Notes: generated by a model from the letters alone, not told the origin. 64,000 nt of DNA from Olleya sp. YS (GCF_029760915.1 NZ_CP121685.1:470001-534000), one strand, 5' to 3'. Positions 14,973 to 23,435 are shown, numbered from the stretch's first letter. Made by a program: numbers and translations.

Positions 14973-15314
14973 CTAGTCTGTTATCAGCTTTAGTTTAGTA
15001 ATGGTTAAGTACTCAACTTCTTCTTCATCACCTTCTTCGTTTTCGCCTATTTCTAAAGAGGCTTCATAAGTGATTGTAAAAGTTTTACCAATGTTTTCCT
15101 CAGCGTCTAAATCGAAGTTTTCAAATACGTCTTCACCTAAGTAATTAAATGCCATTTTTTCTTTACCGTCTTTAGTATTTACGGTAAAAATATAATTGGT
15201 ATCTACAACACCTTCATACACACCTGTTACAGTAGTTTGTGTTGGATTAGTTGTAAATGAGCTTAACGTTACACTTACTAGTGCTATTGCTAGTATTATT
15301 AGTTTTGATTTCAT
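14973..15314 (-). CDS. small exported protein, function unknown
   Basis: A 113-residue protein with a signal peptide (about 1-20, LIILAIALVSVTLSSF). The mature part is small, beta-rich and acidic (GENEEGDEEEVEYLTITKLK). I do not recognise the family. It is separated by about 160 bases from the polyamine operon upstream and has a strong terminator behind it. No consensus promoter is visible directly upstream. Confidence 0.65.
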   Translation of the reverse strand: MKSKLIILAIALVSVTLSSFTTNPTQTTVTGVYEGVVDTNYIFTVNTKDGKEKMAFNYLGEDVFENFDLDAEENIGKTFTITYEASLEIGENEEGDEEEVEYLTITKLKLITD

Positions 15315-15476
15315 AATCGTAAAGGTTTTAAAATAAATAGATTTTTGTGGTGTTTCCGGAAGTTTACCACCTCAAGTCCGAAACTGCTTTTAGTGTTGTA
15401 ACGGTTACAACAACGCGTGGTCAAATCTGTTTAATATACGTTTACTTTATGGGTTTAGGTGTCGTCATCTTAGGTG

Positions 15477-15803
15477 TTAAAAATCGTCGTCTTGCTCTTC
15501 AGACGGTTCTATTGGGTCTTGTACTGCTTCTGGATCGTCATCGTCAAAATCTTCATAATCGTCTTCGTCATAGTTTTCCATAGTTTTTACCAATTTAGTA
15601 CTAACTTTTACTAAATACTTGGTGTCTTCTGTAGTCACTTCTACTGCTTCGATTAATTCGTTTTTAGCATTTCTAAACTCGATGATGTGGTCTTCATCAT
15701 AACCATCAGGATATTTATCGACTAATAGTTTTAAAATTTCTGGTGTTAATTTTTTAAAATCAACAATGACGCGTTTTAAGTTGTCAGGTTTTTTCATTTT
15801 CAA
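15477..15803 (-). CDS. small acidic conserved protein
   Basis: A 108-residue soluble protein with a basic N-terminal half (KKPDNLKRVIVDFKKLTPEILKLLVDKYPDGY) and a very acidic tail (YDEDDYEDFDDDDPEA). It starts 4 bases after the end of the GNAT-nitrilase gene, so it is probably the last gene of the polyamine operon. A second in-frame ATG at 15797 would give a protein starting MKKPDN and is equally plausible. Function unknown; the acidic tail suggests binding of a basic partner or of cations. Confidence 0.65.
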   Translation of the reverse strand: MKMKKPDNLKRVIVDFKKLTPEILKLLVDKYPDGYDEDHIIEFRNAKNELIEAVEVTTEDTKYLVKVSTKLVKTMENYDEDDYEDFDDDDPEAVQDPIEPSEEQDDDF

Positions 15804-15807
15804 TAGT

Positions 15808-17343
15808 TTATTTTTTATTTACTCTAATAACATCGTAAAAATCTTTTCTTCGGTCTTTTAAGTTTTTAACTGCTCCAAATGTATGTAACTCGCGTAATAA
15901 ACTTAAATCTACGTCTGCTACTAAAATCATTTCGGTATTTGTGGTCGCTTCTGCTTTTATTCCATTACTTGGAAACGAAAAATCGCAAGGTGTAAACACA
16001 GCAGATTGTGCGTATTGGATGTCCATATTATTTACGTTTGGTAAGTTACCAACGCTTCCTGCAATAGCCACATAACATTCGTTTTCTATAGCTCTAGCTT
16101 GTGCACATAAACGCACACGAGAGTAGCCATTTTGTGTGTCTGTTAAAAATGGAACAAACAGGATGTCCATCCCTTCGTCTGATAATAAACGAGAGAGTTC
16201 TGGAAACTCGGAATCATAACAGATTAAAATCCCTATTTTACCTGCATCTGTTTGGAAGGTTTGTAGTTTATTACCTTTTTGCATACCCCAAACTTTAGCT
16301 TCGTCTGGAGTAACATGGATTTTTTCATAACGCTCTAAACTACCATCTCTGCGACATAAATAGCCAACATTATACAACTTATTATCAATGACTTCTGGCA
16401 TACTTCCAGTAATAATATTAATGTTGTATGATATGGATAATTGTTGCATTTTTTCGACAATCTCCTTGGTATAATTTGCTAATTCCCTAATCGCATCTGG
16501 CTCATGCAAATGGTTAAACTTAGCCATTAGAGGCGCATTAAAAAACTCTGGAAACAACGCAAAGTCTGAACGATAGGCAGCAACACTATCTACAAAATAC
16601 TCGACCTGTTGCATTAACTCTTCTAAGCTATGATACGTTCGCATTTGCCACTGTATAAGACCTAAGCGCACTACTGTTTTTACAGTGCTTGCTTTTTTAC
16701 TTTGCTTAGTATAATAAATATTATCCCATTCCATTAACACAGCATACTCGTTAGACGCTGTATCACCTTCCAAATAGCCTTTTATAACTCTTAAAGGGTG
16801 AAAGTCGTTAGAGATTTGAAAATTTAATACAGGATCATGGATTTCTTTGCGCTTAACTTTTTCTATGTATTCTTTAGGCGATAATTGGTCTTGATATTTA
16901 TGAAAATTTGGCATTCTACCACCAAAAACAATACCTTTTAAGTTTAATTCTTCGCAAACTTCTTTTCTGTAATCATAAAGACGTCTACCCAATCTTAATC
17001 CTCTGTATTCTGGTTTGATAAACACATCTATACCATATAACACATCACCATTAGGATCGTGATTTTTAAAATCGTCACCTTCTATAATATCTGCATAAGT
17101 ATGATTATCTTCTATCTTGTCGTAATTGACGATTAAAGACAAGGCGCATCCTGCGATATTACCATCAATTTTAATCACCACTTGACCTTTTGGGAAAATA
17201 GAGGTTAAACGCTCTATGTGATGCTTTTTCCAATACGTATTAAGCACACCACCATAAGACTCTAAAGTTGCCGATTTTAGCTCTTCATAATCACTTACGG
17301 TTAAGTATTTTAATTCGATATTTTCAATTTTCTGGTCTTCCAT
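15808..17343 (-). CDS. GNAT acetyltransferase - nitrilase fusion protein
   Basis: A 511-residue two-domain protein. Residues 10-210 are a GNAT domain with the acetyl-CoA loop EYRGLRLGRRLY (about 112-123). Residues 225-505 are a carbon-nitrogen hydrolase with the expected triad Glu266 (FPEFF), Lys341 (EKIHVTPDE) and Cys375 (ILICYDSEFPEL). The fusion family is known in Bacteroidota, but the substrate is not established. It overlaps the deoxyhypusine-synthase-like gene by one base, so an amidase or acylation step in polyamine metabolism is a reasonable inference. Confidence 0.85.
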   Translation of the reverse strand: MEDQKIENIELKYLTVSDYEELKSATLESYGGVLNTYWKKHHIERLTSIFPKGQVVIKIDGNIAGCALSLIVNYDKIEDNHTYADIIEGDDFKNHDPNGDVLYGIDVFIKPEYRGLRLGRRLYDYRKEVCEELNLKGIVFGGRMPNFHKYQDQLSPKEYIEKVKRKEIHDPVLNFQISNDFHPLRVIKGYLEGDTASNEYAVLMEWDNIYYTKQSKKASTVKTVVRLGLIQWQMRTYHSLEELMQQVEYFVDSVAAYRSDFALFPEFFNAPLMAKFNHLHEPDAIRELANYTKEIVEKMQQLSISYNINIITGSMPEVIDNKLYNVGYLCRRDGSLERYEKIHVTPDEAKVWGMQKGNKLQTFQTDAGKIGILICYDSEFPELSRLLSDEGMDILFVPFLTDTQNGYSRVRLCAQARAIENECYVAIAGSVGNLPNVNNMDIQYAQSAVFTPCDFSFPSNGIKAEATTNTEMILVADVDLSLLRELHTFGAVKNLKDRRKDFYDVIRVNKK

Positions 17344-18317
17344 TACAAACCTAAGATATAAGCAAAAATTAATGGTGCCACAATAGTTGCGTCACTTTCT
17401 ACAATAAACTTTGGTGTATCAATATCTAGTTTTCCCCAAGTAATTTTTTCGTTTGGAACTGCTCCAGAATACGACCCATAACTAGTAGTTGAATCACTAA
17501 TTTGACAGAAATAACTCCAAAATGGTGTGTCTGTACGTTCCATATCTTGGTATAGCATTGGCACAACACAAATTGGGAAGTCTCCTGCAATACCACCTCC
17601 AATTTGAAAGAATCCAATACCTTTTGCTGAATTTTCGGTATACCAATCTGCTAAAAAGGTCATGTATTCTATACCAGATTTCATGGTACTTGCTTTAAGT
17701 TCGCCTTTTAAAACATAACTCGCAAAAATATTTCCCATCGTGCTATCTTCCCAACCAGGACACACTATTGGTAGGTTTTTTTCTGCAGCAGCATACATCC
17801 ATGAGTCTTTTAAGTCTATTTCGTAATATTGCTCTAATACGCCTGACAACAACATTTTGTACATATACTCATGTGGTAAATAGCGTTCGCCTTTAGCTTC
17901 TGCATCTTTCCAGATTTTCTCGATATGTTGTTGTAAACGTCTAAACGCTTCCTCTTCTGGAATACACGTATCTGTCACACGATTTAGTCCTTTTTCTAAT
18001 AAGTCCCATTCTTCTTGAGGTGTTAAATCACGATAGTTTGGTACACGCTTGTAGTGCGAATGCGCCACTAAATTCATGATATCTTCCTCTAAGTTTGCTC
18101 CAGTACACGAAATAATATGTACTTTATCTTGTCGAATCATTTCTGCAAAACTTTTACCAAGTTCCGCAGTACTCATAGCACCTGCAAGTGACACTAACAT
18201 TTTAGCACCTTTATCTAATTGCGCTTCATACCCTTTAGCTGCATCTACTAAAGCTGCTGCATTAAAGTGTAAATAATGATGTTGTATAAATTGAGAAATT
18301 GGGCCTTTAGTACTCAT
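17343..18317 (-). CDS. deoxyhypusine-synthase-like protein, possible homospermidine synthase
   Basis: A 324-residue cytoplasmic protein of the deoxyhypusine synthase family. The catalytic lysine context is present (NEKITWGKLD, Lys296), as are glycine-rich NAD-binding segments (SLAGAMST, SCTGANLEED, GGGIAGDFP). Bacteria lack the eIF5A substrate, and members of this fold transfer the aminobutyl group of a polyamine to putrescine to give homospermidine. It follows arginine decarboxylase and agmatinase, which make putrescine, so homospermidine synthesis is the best inference. It overlaps speB by 11 bases. Confidence 0.85.
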   Translation of the reverse strand: MSTKGPISQFIQHHYLHFNAAALVDAAKGYEAQLDKGAKMLVSLAGAMSTAELGKSFAEMIRQDKVHIISCTGANLEEDIMNLVAHSHYKRVPNYRDLTPQEEWDLLEKGLNRVTDTCIPEEEAFRRLQQHIEKIWKDAEAKGERYLPHEYMYKMLLSGVLEQYYEIDLKDSWMYAAAEKNLPIVCPGWEDSTMGNIFASYVLKGELKASTMKSGIEYMTFLADWYTENSAKGIGFFQIGGGIAGDFPICVVPMLYQDMERTDTPFWSYFCQISDSTTSYGSYSGAVPNEKITWGKLDIDTPKFIVESDATIVAPLIFAYILGL

Positions 18318-19245
18318 CGTCTTCGTTAAATTTAGAACTGTTATTTTTTTGTTTTGTGCTATCGTAAGTATTGTCGTAATCGTCTTCTGCTACTTCATTT
18401 AAAAACTTATAACTTAGCATTTTATAGTATAATTTAGCAGCTAAAAAGTCTGAAGATTTATCAATTTTATTTGGACATAGCTCTACAATATCAAAACCAA
18501 CGACGTTTTTTTCCTCAAAAACTTGTTTTAAAAACTCTAAGGTTTCGTACCATAATAATCCACCAGGTTCTGGTGTTCCTGTACTTGGCATGATAGATGG
18601 ATCAAAAGCATCTAAATCTATAGTTATAAATACATTATCTGTCATTTGGTCTACTGCGCTATCCATCCAAGTATCATCCATTGCCATCTCATGAGCGAAG
18701 TATGTTTTTTCTTCGTCCATAACTGTTTTTTCTATAGCATCCATAGAGCGGATTCCCACTTGGATCAAATTGGTAGTCTGACTCGCTTCATATAACGCAC
18801 ACGCGTGATTGCAAATAGAACCTTCATACGTTTTACGCAAATCGGCATGTGCATCTAACTGTAAAACCGTTAGACTAGGAAACATCTCGTTAAATGCACG
18901 AATAGTACCTATAGATACAGAATGTTCACCTCCAAAAATAGTGACAAACTTATTTTTTTTGATATACTTTTTTGTGGCTTGGTGCACAGCATCAACCATT
19001 GCTTCTGGTGAAGTGTTTTCTGAAACAGCATCTGCTAAAAACACACCTTGTTTGTACACTTCGGTATCTGTTTCGATATCATACAACTCCATATTTGCAG
19101 ACGCATCTAAAAAGGCTTCAGGACCTTTATCTGCACCTTTTTGCCATGTACTTGTACCATCATATGGCACTGGAATTAAAACTACTTTTGCTTGTTCTAA
19201 TTTTGCTAATTCTTCTGGAATCCCAGCATATGTTTTAGTTTGCAT
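18307..19245 (-). CDS. speB: agmatinase
   Basis: Hydrolyses agmatine to putrescine and urea. A 312-residue ureohydrolase with the binuclear manganese ligands in GGEHS (His108), DAHAD (Asp131, His133, Asp135) and IDLDAFDP (Asp210, Asp212). The last 25 residues are an acidic, Asn/Ser-rich extension (DDYDNTYDSTKQKNNSS) beyond the usual fold. It overlaps both neighbours by 11 bases, so translational coupling is likely. Arginase is the alternative, but the arginine decarboxylase before it favours agmatine. Confidence 0.9.
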   Translation of the reverse strand: MQTKTYAGIPEELAKLEQAKVVLIPVPYDGTSTWQKGADKGPEAFLDASANMELYDIETDTEVYKQGVFLADAVSENTSPEAMVDAVHQATKKYIKKNKFVTIFGGEHSVSIGTIRAFNEMFPSLTVLQLDAHADLRKTYEGSICNHACALYEASQTTNLIQVGIRSMDAIEKTVMDEEKTYFAHEMAMDDTWMDSAVDQMTDNVFITIDLDAFDPSIMPSTGTPEPGGLLWYETLEFLKQVFEEKNVVGFDIVELCPNKIDKSSDFLAAKLYYKMLSYKFLNEVAEDDYDNTYDSTKQKNNSSKFNEDDEY

Positions 19246-20632
19246 AACCTAAAATTTTAAGTAAGTCTTCACTTTTTTGTTGTTCTTTAAATACTGTTTT
19301 TGTGATGTTGCCATCTTGGTCTTTATCTATTAATATATGTTTTGGACTAGGTATTAAACAGTGTTGCAACCCTCCAAATCCACCTATAGTTTCTTGATAA
19401 GCTCCTGTGTTAAAAAAGCCTATATACAATGGTTTATCTTTGTTATATTTTGGTAAATAAATCGCGTTCATGTGTTGCTCGCTATTATAATAATCGTCGC
19501 TATCACAAGTTAAACCACCTAATAAAACACGCTCATAACTATCGTTCCATCTGTTAATTGCTAACATGATAAAACGCTTGTTGATTGCCCAAGTATCTGG
19601 AAGTGTTGTTATAAAAGATGAGTTTATCATGTTCCATTTTTCACGATCGTTTTGTTGTTTTTGGTATAAGACCTCGTAAATTGCTCCTCCACTTTCGCCT
19701 ACCGTAAAACTTCCAAATTCAGTAAAAATGTTTGGGACGTCCACGTCCTCTTCGTCACAAGTTTGTTTGATTTGGTTGATGATTTCGTCTATCATATACT
19801 CGTAATCAAACTCAAAAGCTAACGAGTTTTTTATAGGAAATCCACCACCGATATTTAAACTGTCTAAACTTGGACAAATCTTTTTTAAGCTAGTGTACAC
19901 TTTCAAACATTTTAACAACTCATTCCAATAGTAAGCATTATCTCTAATTCCTGTATTGATAAAAAAGTGAAGCATTTTAAGCTCTACTTTTGGGTTGTCT
20001 TTAATTTGATTTTTATAAAAAGGGACAATATTTTTATACCCAATGCCTAATCTTGAGGTATAAAACTCAAATTTTGGTTCTTCTTCTGAAGCTATTCTGA
20101 TACCTACTTTAAATTTACCATCAATCTGATTTGAAAGTAAATCTATTTCTTCATAGTTATCTATTATAGGAATACAGTTTTTTTGTCCATTATTAATAAG
20201 CCTAGCAATGTTGGTTATGTACTGCTCACGTTTAAACCCATTACTAATAACAAAAGTCTCATTAGTTATTTTGCCTTCTTTTTTTAGGTTTTCTACTATA
20301 TCTATATCAAAAGCAGAAGACGTTTCTATATGGATATCGTTTTTTAAAGCTTCATTTAAAACATGTTTAAAATGTGAGCTTTTTGTGCAATAACAATAAT
20401 TGTATTTTCCATTGTAATCATGCTTTTTTATAGCGTCATTAAACCATGTTTTTGCACGTTGAATGTTATTTGATATTTGTGGTAAGTAGGTAAATTTTAA
20501 AGGCGCTCCATACGCTTCCACCAACTCCATTAAATCTATGTCATGAAACTGTAGTGTTTTATCCTCAAGCTTGAATTCTGGTTGAGGAAAATCAAAGGTT
20601 TGACTGATTAAGTCTATGTATTTTGTGTTCAT
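19235..20632 (-). CDS. speA: arginine decarboxylase (alanine-racemase fold)
   Basis: Converts arginine to agmatine, the first step of the operon. A 465-residue PLP enzyme of the Orn/DAP/Arg decarboxylase 2 family. The PLP lysine is in YCYCTKSSHFKH (Lys84), the glycine-rich phosphate site in NIGGGFPIKN, and the acceptor-site CDS motif in GGLTCDSDD. It is shorter than E. coli SpeA (about 630 residues), in the range of the short Bacteroidota form. It heads an operon with a leader of about 260 nt. Confidence 0.85.
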   Translation of the reverse strand: MNTKYIDLISQTFDFPQPEFKLEDKTLQFHDIDLMELVEAYGAPLKFTYLPQISNNIQRAKTWFNDAIKKHDYNGKYNYCYCTKSSHFKHVLNEALKNDIHIETSSAFDIDIVENLKKEGKITNETFVISNGFKREQYITNIARLINNGQKNCIPIIDNYEEIDLLSNQIDGKFKVGIRIASEEEPKFEFYTSRLGIGYKNIVPFYKNQIKDNPKVELKMLHFFINTGIRDNAYYWNELLKCLKVYTSLKKICPSLDSLNIGGGFPIKNSLAFEFDYEYMIDEIINQIKQTCDEEDVDVPNIFTEFGSFTVGESGGAIYEVLYQKQQNDREKWNMINSSFITTLPDTWAINKRFIMLAINRWNDSYERVLLGGLTCDSDDYYNSEQHMNAIYLPKYNKDKPLYIGFFNTGAYQETIGGFGGLQHCLIPSPKHILIDKDQDGNITKTVFKEQQKSEDLLKILGYAN

Positions 20633-20668
20633 TATTATTTTTAAAAATGTTGAAATTTAAATAAGAAA

Positions 20669-20928
20669 CAGCATGAAATAAGCTGCTAAAAACAAATAAT
20701 AATGTATTAATCAAATCTGGATTTTAAGGTCACAAGTAGGCACAAAGCCATACTGATGCTGACTAGCATATATTGAAGTAAAAGCGGAAGTTAGCTTTAA
20801 AATTCGGTCGCTTAATCTGTAAGCTGCTTTTGAATATGACTTCCTAATTTTCAAAAGCCCGAACGTAGAAACAGAGTTCAAAGTGTTCAGCTAAATACAT
20901 TACAAATGAACTACTTTTTTTTGAATTC
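20669..20928 (-). promoter_or_regulatory. structured 5' leader of the speA operon
   Basis: Minus strand. A near-consensus promoter TTTG-N18-TTCATTTG would start transcription near 20896. The first half folds as a compact three-way junction: P1 20859-20863 with 20803-20807, P2 (9 bp, GCTTTTGAA/TTCAAAAGC) 20850-20858 with 20826-20834, and P3 20820-20824 with 20810-20814. The P2 loop carries GGAAGT (20839-20844), complementary to ACTTCC (20786-20791): a 6-bp pseudoknot. Further hairpins follow at 20756-20769, 20735-20754 and 20669-20690. I know no Rfam family with this layout. Confidence 0.5.
20844..20900 (-). CDS. possible upstream peptide in the speA leader
   Basis: An 18-codon ORF starting with ATG at 20900, next to the predicted transcription start. 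It includes LCFYVRAFEN and stops with TAG inside the loop of hairpin P2. A ribosome reaching the stop would open P2 and the pseudoknot. There is one arginine codon and no strong amino-acid bias, so this may be chance. Confidence 0.25.
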   Translation of the reverse strand: MYLAEHFELCFYVRAFEN

Positions 20929-21003
20929 CAAACTTTTTTTTAAAAAAATTTAATGTTTTTGAAAAAAAATTTCAATCGCCTAATTGTCAAGTGTTTAAAA
21001 TGA

Positions 21004-21042
21004 AAAAAAGCGTCTCTATTTACAAATAAATACAAACGCTTT
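21004..21042 (-). terminator. terminator of the second ECF operon
   Basis: Minus strand: AAAGCGT pairs with ACGCTTT, with inner pairs TATTTA/TAAATA, followed by a T run. It lies about 20 bases after the stop of the barrel protein gene. Confidence 0.65.
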
Positions 21043-21062
21043 AAAGACAACTAAATGATTGA

Positions 21063-22109
21063 CTAATCCATATCAAGTCTAATTCCCAATGATATATTGT
21101 TTTGTTCTACAGCTTGGTTTTTAAATATTGGTGATAAATCATATTTAGCGTATAGACTTAAATCTCCTACTCCAATATAGGCACTTAAACCATAAACAAA
21201 AGTGTTGGTGTTGTATCCACTCTTTATTTTTTGCTTAACACGCTCTCCATCGTCTTCATACACTAACTTTTGTTGAGATCTTAATGCAACTCCAGCGTAA
21301 CCGCCTATTCCTATTTTGAATTTATCATGATTAAAGTAACGTACTCGTCCATCTTTATATTCTTTTTTGTTCCATGGACCAAATTCAAAATGAATAGGCA
21401 CGACCAAATTTGTAGTTCTAAATTTAGCTTTTTTTAAGTCGGTTGGAAACGTTTCTAATGTGGTGCTATTATTATTTTGCTGAAAAAACTGATTATCTTT
21501 AATATCTAATTTATTCCATTGAAATGAAAATCCGTATTTAAAACGTAGTGCATTAGAATTTTCAAACACTCTAGTATTCCATAACCAACCTAGCTCTACA
21601 AAACCAGATCCACCTAATTTATAAGGTGAGTCGTCCAAGCTAACACCATCAATAATAGCGTTATTAAAACCCATTGCAAAAACTAATTGATTTCCTGTTC
21701 TTACATCTTGTTTTGGAGGATTACCACTAGTTTTCACACCTAAAATCTCTCTATCTCCTTCGCCAATTTTAATGGACACCACATTTTTTGAGTCTTCACC
21801 AAACTCATCCTTGTTTCGCTTCATAAACTCCATTCTATTAGCTGCAATTGCAATCCGGTTTTCGATATTTAATGCTCGTTTTTCTGCAGCGTTTTGTTTT
21901 AATTGTTCGGCTTCGTCAAATGTAATTTTATCATCTTCTAATCTATCGTTAATCGCTTCAATTTCTAACTTTAAAGCATCACGTTCATCTGTTTTAATTT
22001 GTTCTTTAATGACTTCTAACTCTGTATTAGTGTTGTTTTCTTGTGCACTGACTTGAGATACTACAATTAAAAAAATTAAATACGCTAAATGTTTTGTAAT
22101 GGTTTGCAT
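21063..22109 (-). CDS. exported coiled-coil / outer-membrane beta-barrel protein
   Basis: A 348-residue protein with a signal peptide (about 1-22). Residues 25-100 are a charged helical, coiled-coil-like stretch (KEQIKTDERDALKLEIEAINDRLED). The rest reads as a barrel of the PorT/outer-membrane type (GFVELGWLWNTRVF, FKIGIGGYAGVALRS, GDLSLYAKYDLSPIF) and ends in a typical strand (NISLGIRLDMD). It is the third gene after an ECF sigma factor and its anti-sigma, so an envelope-stress function is plausible. I know no specific family. Confidence 0.7.
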   Translation of the reverse strand: MQTITKHLAYLIFLIVVSQVSAQENNTNTELEVIKEQIKTDERDALKLEIEAINDRLEDDKITFDEAEQLKQNAAEKRALNIENRIAIAANRMEFMKRNKDEFGEDSKNVVSIKIGEGDREILGVKTSGNPPKQDVRTGNQLVFAMGFNNAIIDGVSLDDSPYKLGGSGFVELGWLWNTRVFENSNALRFKYGFSFQWNKLDIKDNQFFQQNNNSTTLETFPTDLKKAKFRTTNLVVPIHFEFGPWNKKEYKDGRVRYFNHDKFKIGIGGYAGVALRSQQKLVYEDDGERVKQKIKSGYNTNTFVYGLSAYIGVGDLSLYAKYDLSPIFKNQAVEQNNISLGIRLDMD

Positions 22110-22132
22110 AACTGTTTGTTTTTTAATGATTA

Positions 22133-22663
22133 TTAATAATTACGCTCGGCTACTGTAGATTTTAAAGTTTCATAGCCTGATTTTACAGCATGAAACAATC
22201 TGTTTTTTAGAGATTTTTCGGATTTTATCTCGACTTCTTCCAGCAACGCATTGGCGTCTATTTTTTCTACTTGATATTGATTATTATTAGCTTTAACCTC
22301 TGAGTAAGCTTCCTCTAACAGTAAAGTAGCTTCTTTAGTAGTTATGTTTTGGTCTGCAACTGTAGTGTTAGTTACTTCTTCTTTTAGAGGAATCACAACC
22401 TTTTTATTTTGAATACTTGAAGTTTCTTTTATAGAAGGGTTTATATTCTGATTTGATTGCTCTACCACTTTTGTAGTTGCTAATAAAGGTGTCTTTTTTA
22501 CAATTGTTTTTGCCTCTTCTATTTGCTCTTCATTTTTTATTTCAACAATCGGCTTATTTTCAATTGTATTTGAATTATTAGGTATTAAAGTATCCTGTTT
22601 AACCTCGTTTACTATGGATTGGATTACTATTATTTTTAGATATGTAAATAGCCAAACACACAC
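22133..22663 (-). pseudogene. C-terminal part of frameshifted anti-sigma-like gene
   Basis: A reading frame of up to 176 codons beginning at a GTG. The first 15 or so residues are an out-of-frame reading of the membrane span of the preceding ORF. From about residue 17 (IVNEVKQDTLIPNNSN) it looks like the natural continuation of that ORF: a Glu/Lys/Val-rich periplasmic-type tail. The junction near 22613-22625 needs a +1 shift. Either the gene is broken, it is read by frameshifting, or the sequence has a one-base error. Confidence 0.55.
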
Positions 22664-22826
22664 CTAAAAAAGTAGCAGCAATCCCTAACCACCAGAAAGT
22701 GTATTTTGATTTAGTTTGTTGTGTTTGCAATGCTGTATCTAATTGGCTCCAAGCCTTTTGGCTGGGTGCAATTGTACGACCCTCTAAGGTATCTTTTAAT
22801 TGCTTTTCAAATTTATTTGGTGCCAT
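22599..22826 (-). pseudogene. N-terminal part of frameshifted anti-sigma-like gene
   Basis: 75 codons from ATG at 22826 (MAPNKFEKQLKDTLEGRTIAPS). This start overlaps the sigma gene by 14 bases, typical of coupling. Residues 1-43 are cytoplasmic, with one membrane span at about 44-63 (WWLGIAATFLGVCLAIYI), then a premature stop shortly after IYISKNNSNPI. Position and topology fit an ECF anti-sigma factor. The missing tail continues in another frame at 22133-22663. Confidence 0.6.
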
Positions 22827-23373
22827 ATTCTTTAGTATTAATTTTTTTAATATTGTCTTGCAAAAGCTTTCTAGCTTTAAATAACTGCGATTTTGATGTC
22901 CCTTCACTAATGTTTAAAAGTGTAGCAATTTCTGCATGCTTATAACCTTCTATCGCATACATAACAAACACCATTTTATAACCTTCAGGTAAATTATCTA
23001 TTAACTCTTGTAATTGAGCAACATCATACTGTTGAGAGGTCTCGTCTTGGATATCTACATGTTCATACTCTTCATAAACAAATTGAACACTTTTTTTCTG
23101 TCTTAAAAAAGAAATAGCTTCTCTAACCATAATACGTCTTATCCATCCTTCAAAACTACCTTCCTGTCTGTAACTTTTTAAATTAGTAAACACCTTTAAA
23201 AAACCGTTTAACATAGCTTCTTCTGCGTGATGTATATCTTTTATATAATAACGACAAACACTTAGCATCTTAGGTGCGTGCAATTCAAATAATACGTGTT
23301 GAGCCTCACGATTATTTTGAGTTGCTTTTTTTATAAGCTTAGTTTCGTTATTAAATAAAGTAACAACTTTCAC
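22813..23373 (-). CDS. ECF-type RNA polymerase sigma factor
   Basis: A 186-residue sigma-70 family protein. Region 2 spans about 20-95 (HHAEEAMLNGFLKVFTNLKSY, GWIRRIMVREAISFLR). Region 4 spans about 120-175 (LPEGYKMVFVMYAIEGYKHAEIA, then LNISEGTSKSQLFKARKLL). This is the common Bacteroidota ECF type. It is followed by an overlapping anti-sigma-like gene and a barrel protein. An ECF-type promoter directly upstream suggests autoregulation. Confidence 0.92.
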   Translation of the reverse strand: MKVVTLFNNETKLIKKATQNNREAQHVLFELHAPKMLSVCRYYIKDIHHAEEAMLNGFLKVFTNLKSYRQEGSFEGWIRRIMVREAISFLRQKKSVQFVYEEYEHVDIQDETSQQYDVAQLQELIDNLPEGYKMVFVMYAIEGYKHAEIATLLNISEGTSKSQLFKARKLLQDNIKKINTKEYGTK

Positions 23374-23407
23374 AATGTTGGTGTTTAGTTTGGTGTTCTA
23401 TTTATAA

Positions 23408-23435
23408 AGACGTAAAAGTTTTACAAAAGGTTGCC
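23408..23435 (-). promoter_or_regulatory. ECF-type promoter of the second sigma operon
   Basis: Minus strand: GGCAACCTTTT (23425-23435), 12 bases, CGTCT (23408-23412). The AACCTTTT core is the same as in the three motifs around 11038-12127, and the downstream element occupies the same register. ECF promoters commonly have an AAC-containing -35 and a CGTC -10. The sigma start is 35 bases downstream. Confidence 0.6.

Noticed and set aside
15347-15583. Plus-strand ORF between the small exported protein and the acidic protein
   Set aside because: It overlaps the acidic tail of the minus-strand gene and has no protein-like composition; it is a frame shadow.
22607-22625. Recent 5-base tandem duplication (AATCCAATCC) as cause of the anti-sigma frameshift
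   Set aside because: Removing one copy brings a TAG into frame instead of restoring the reading frame, so another indel is needed.
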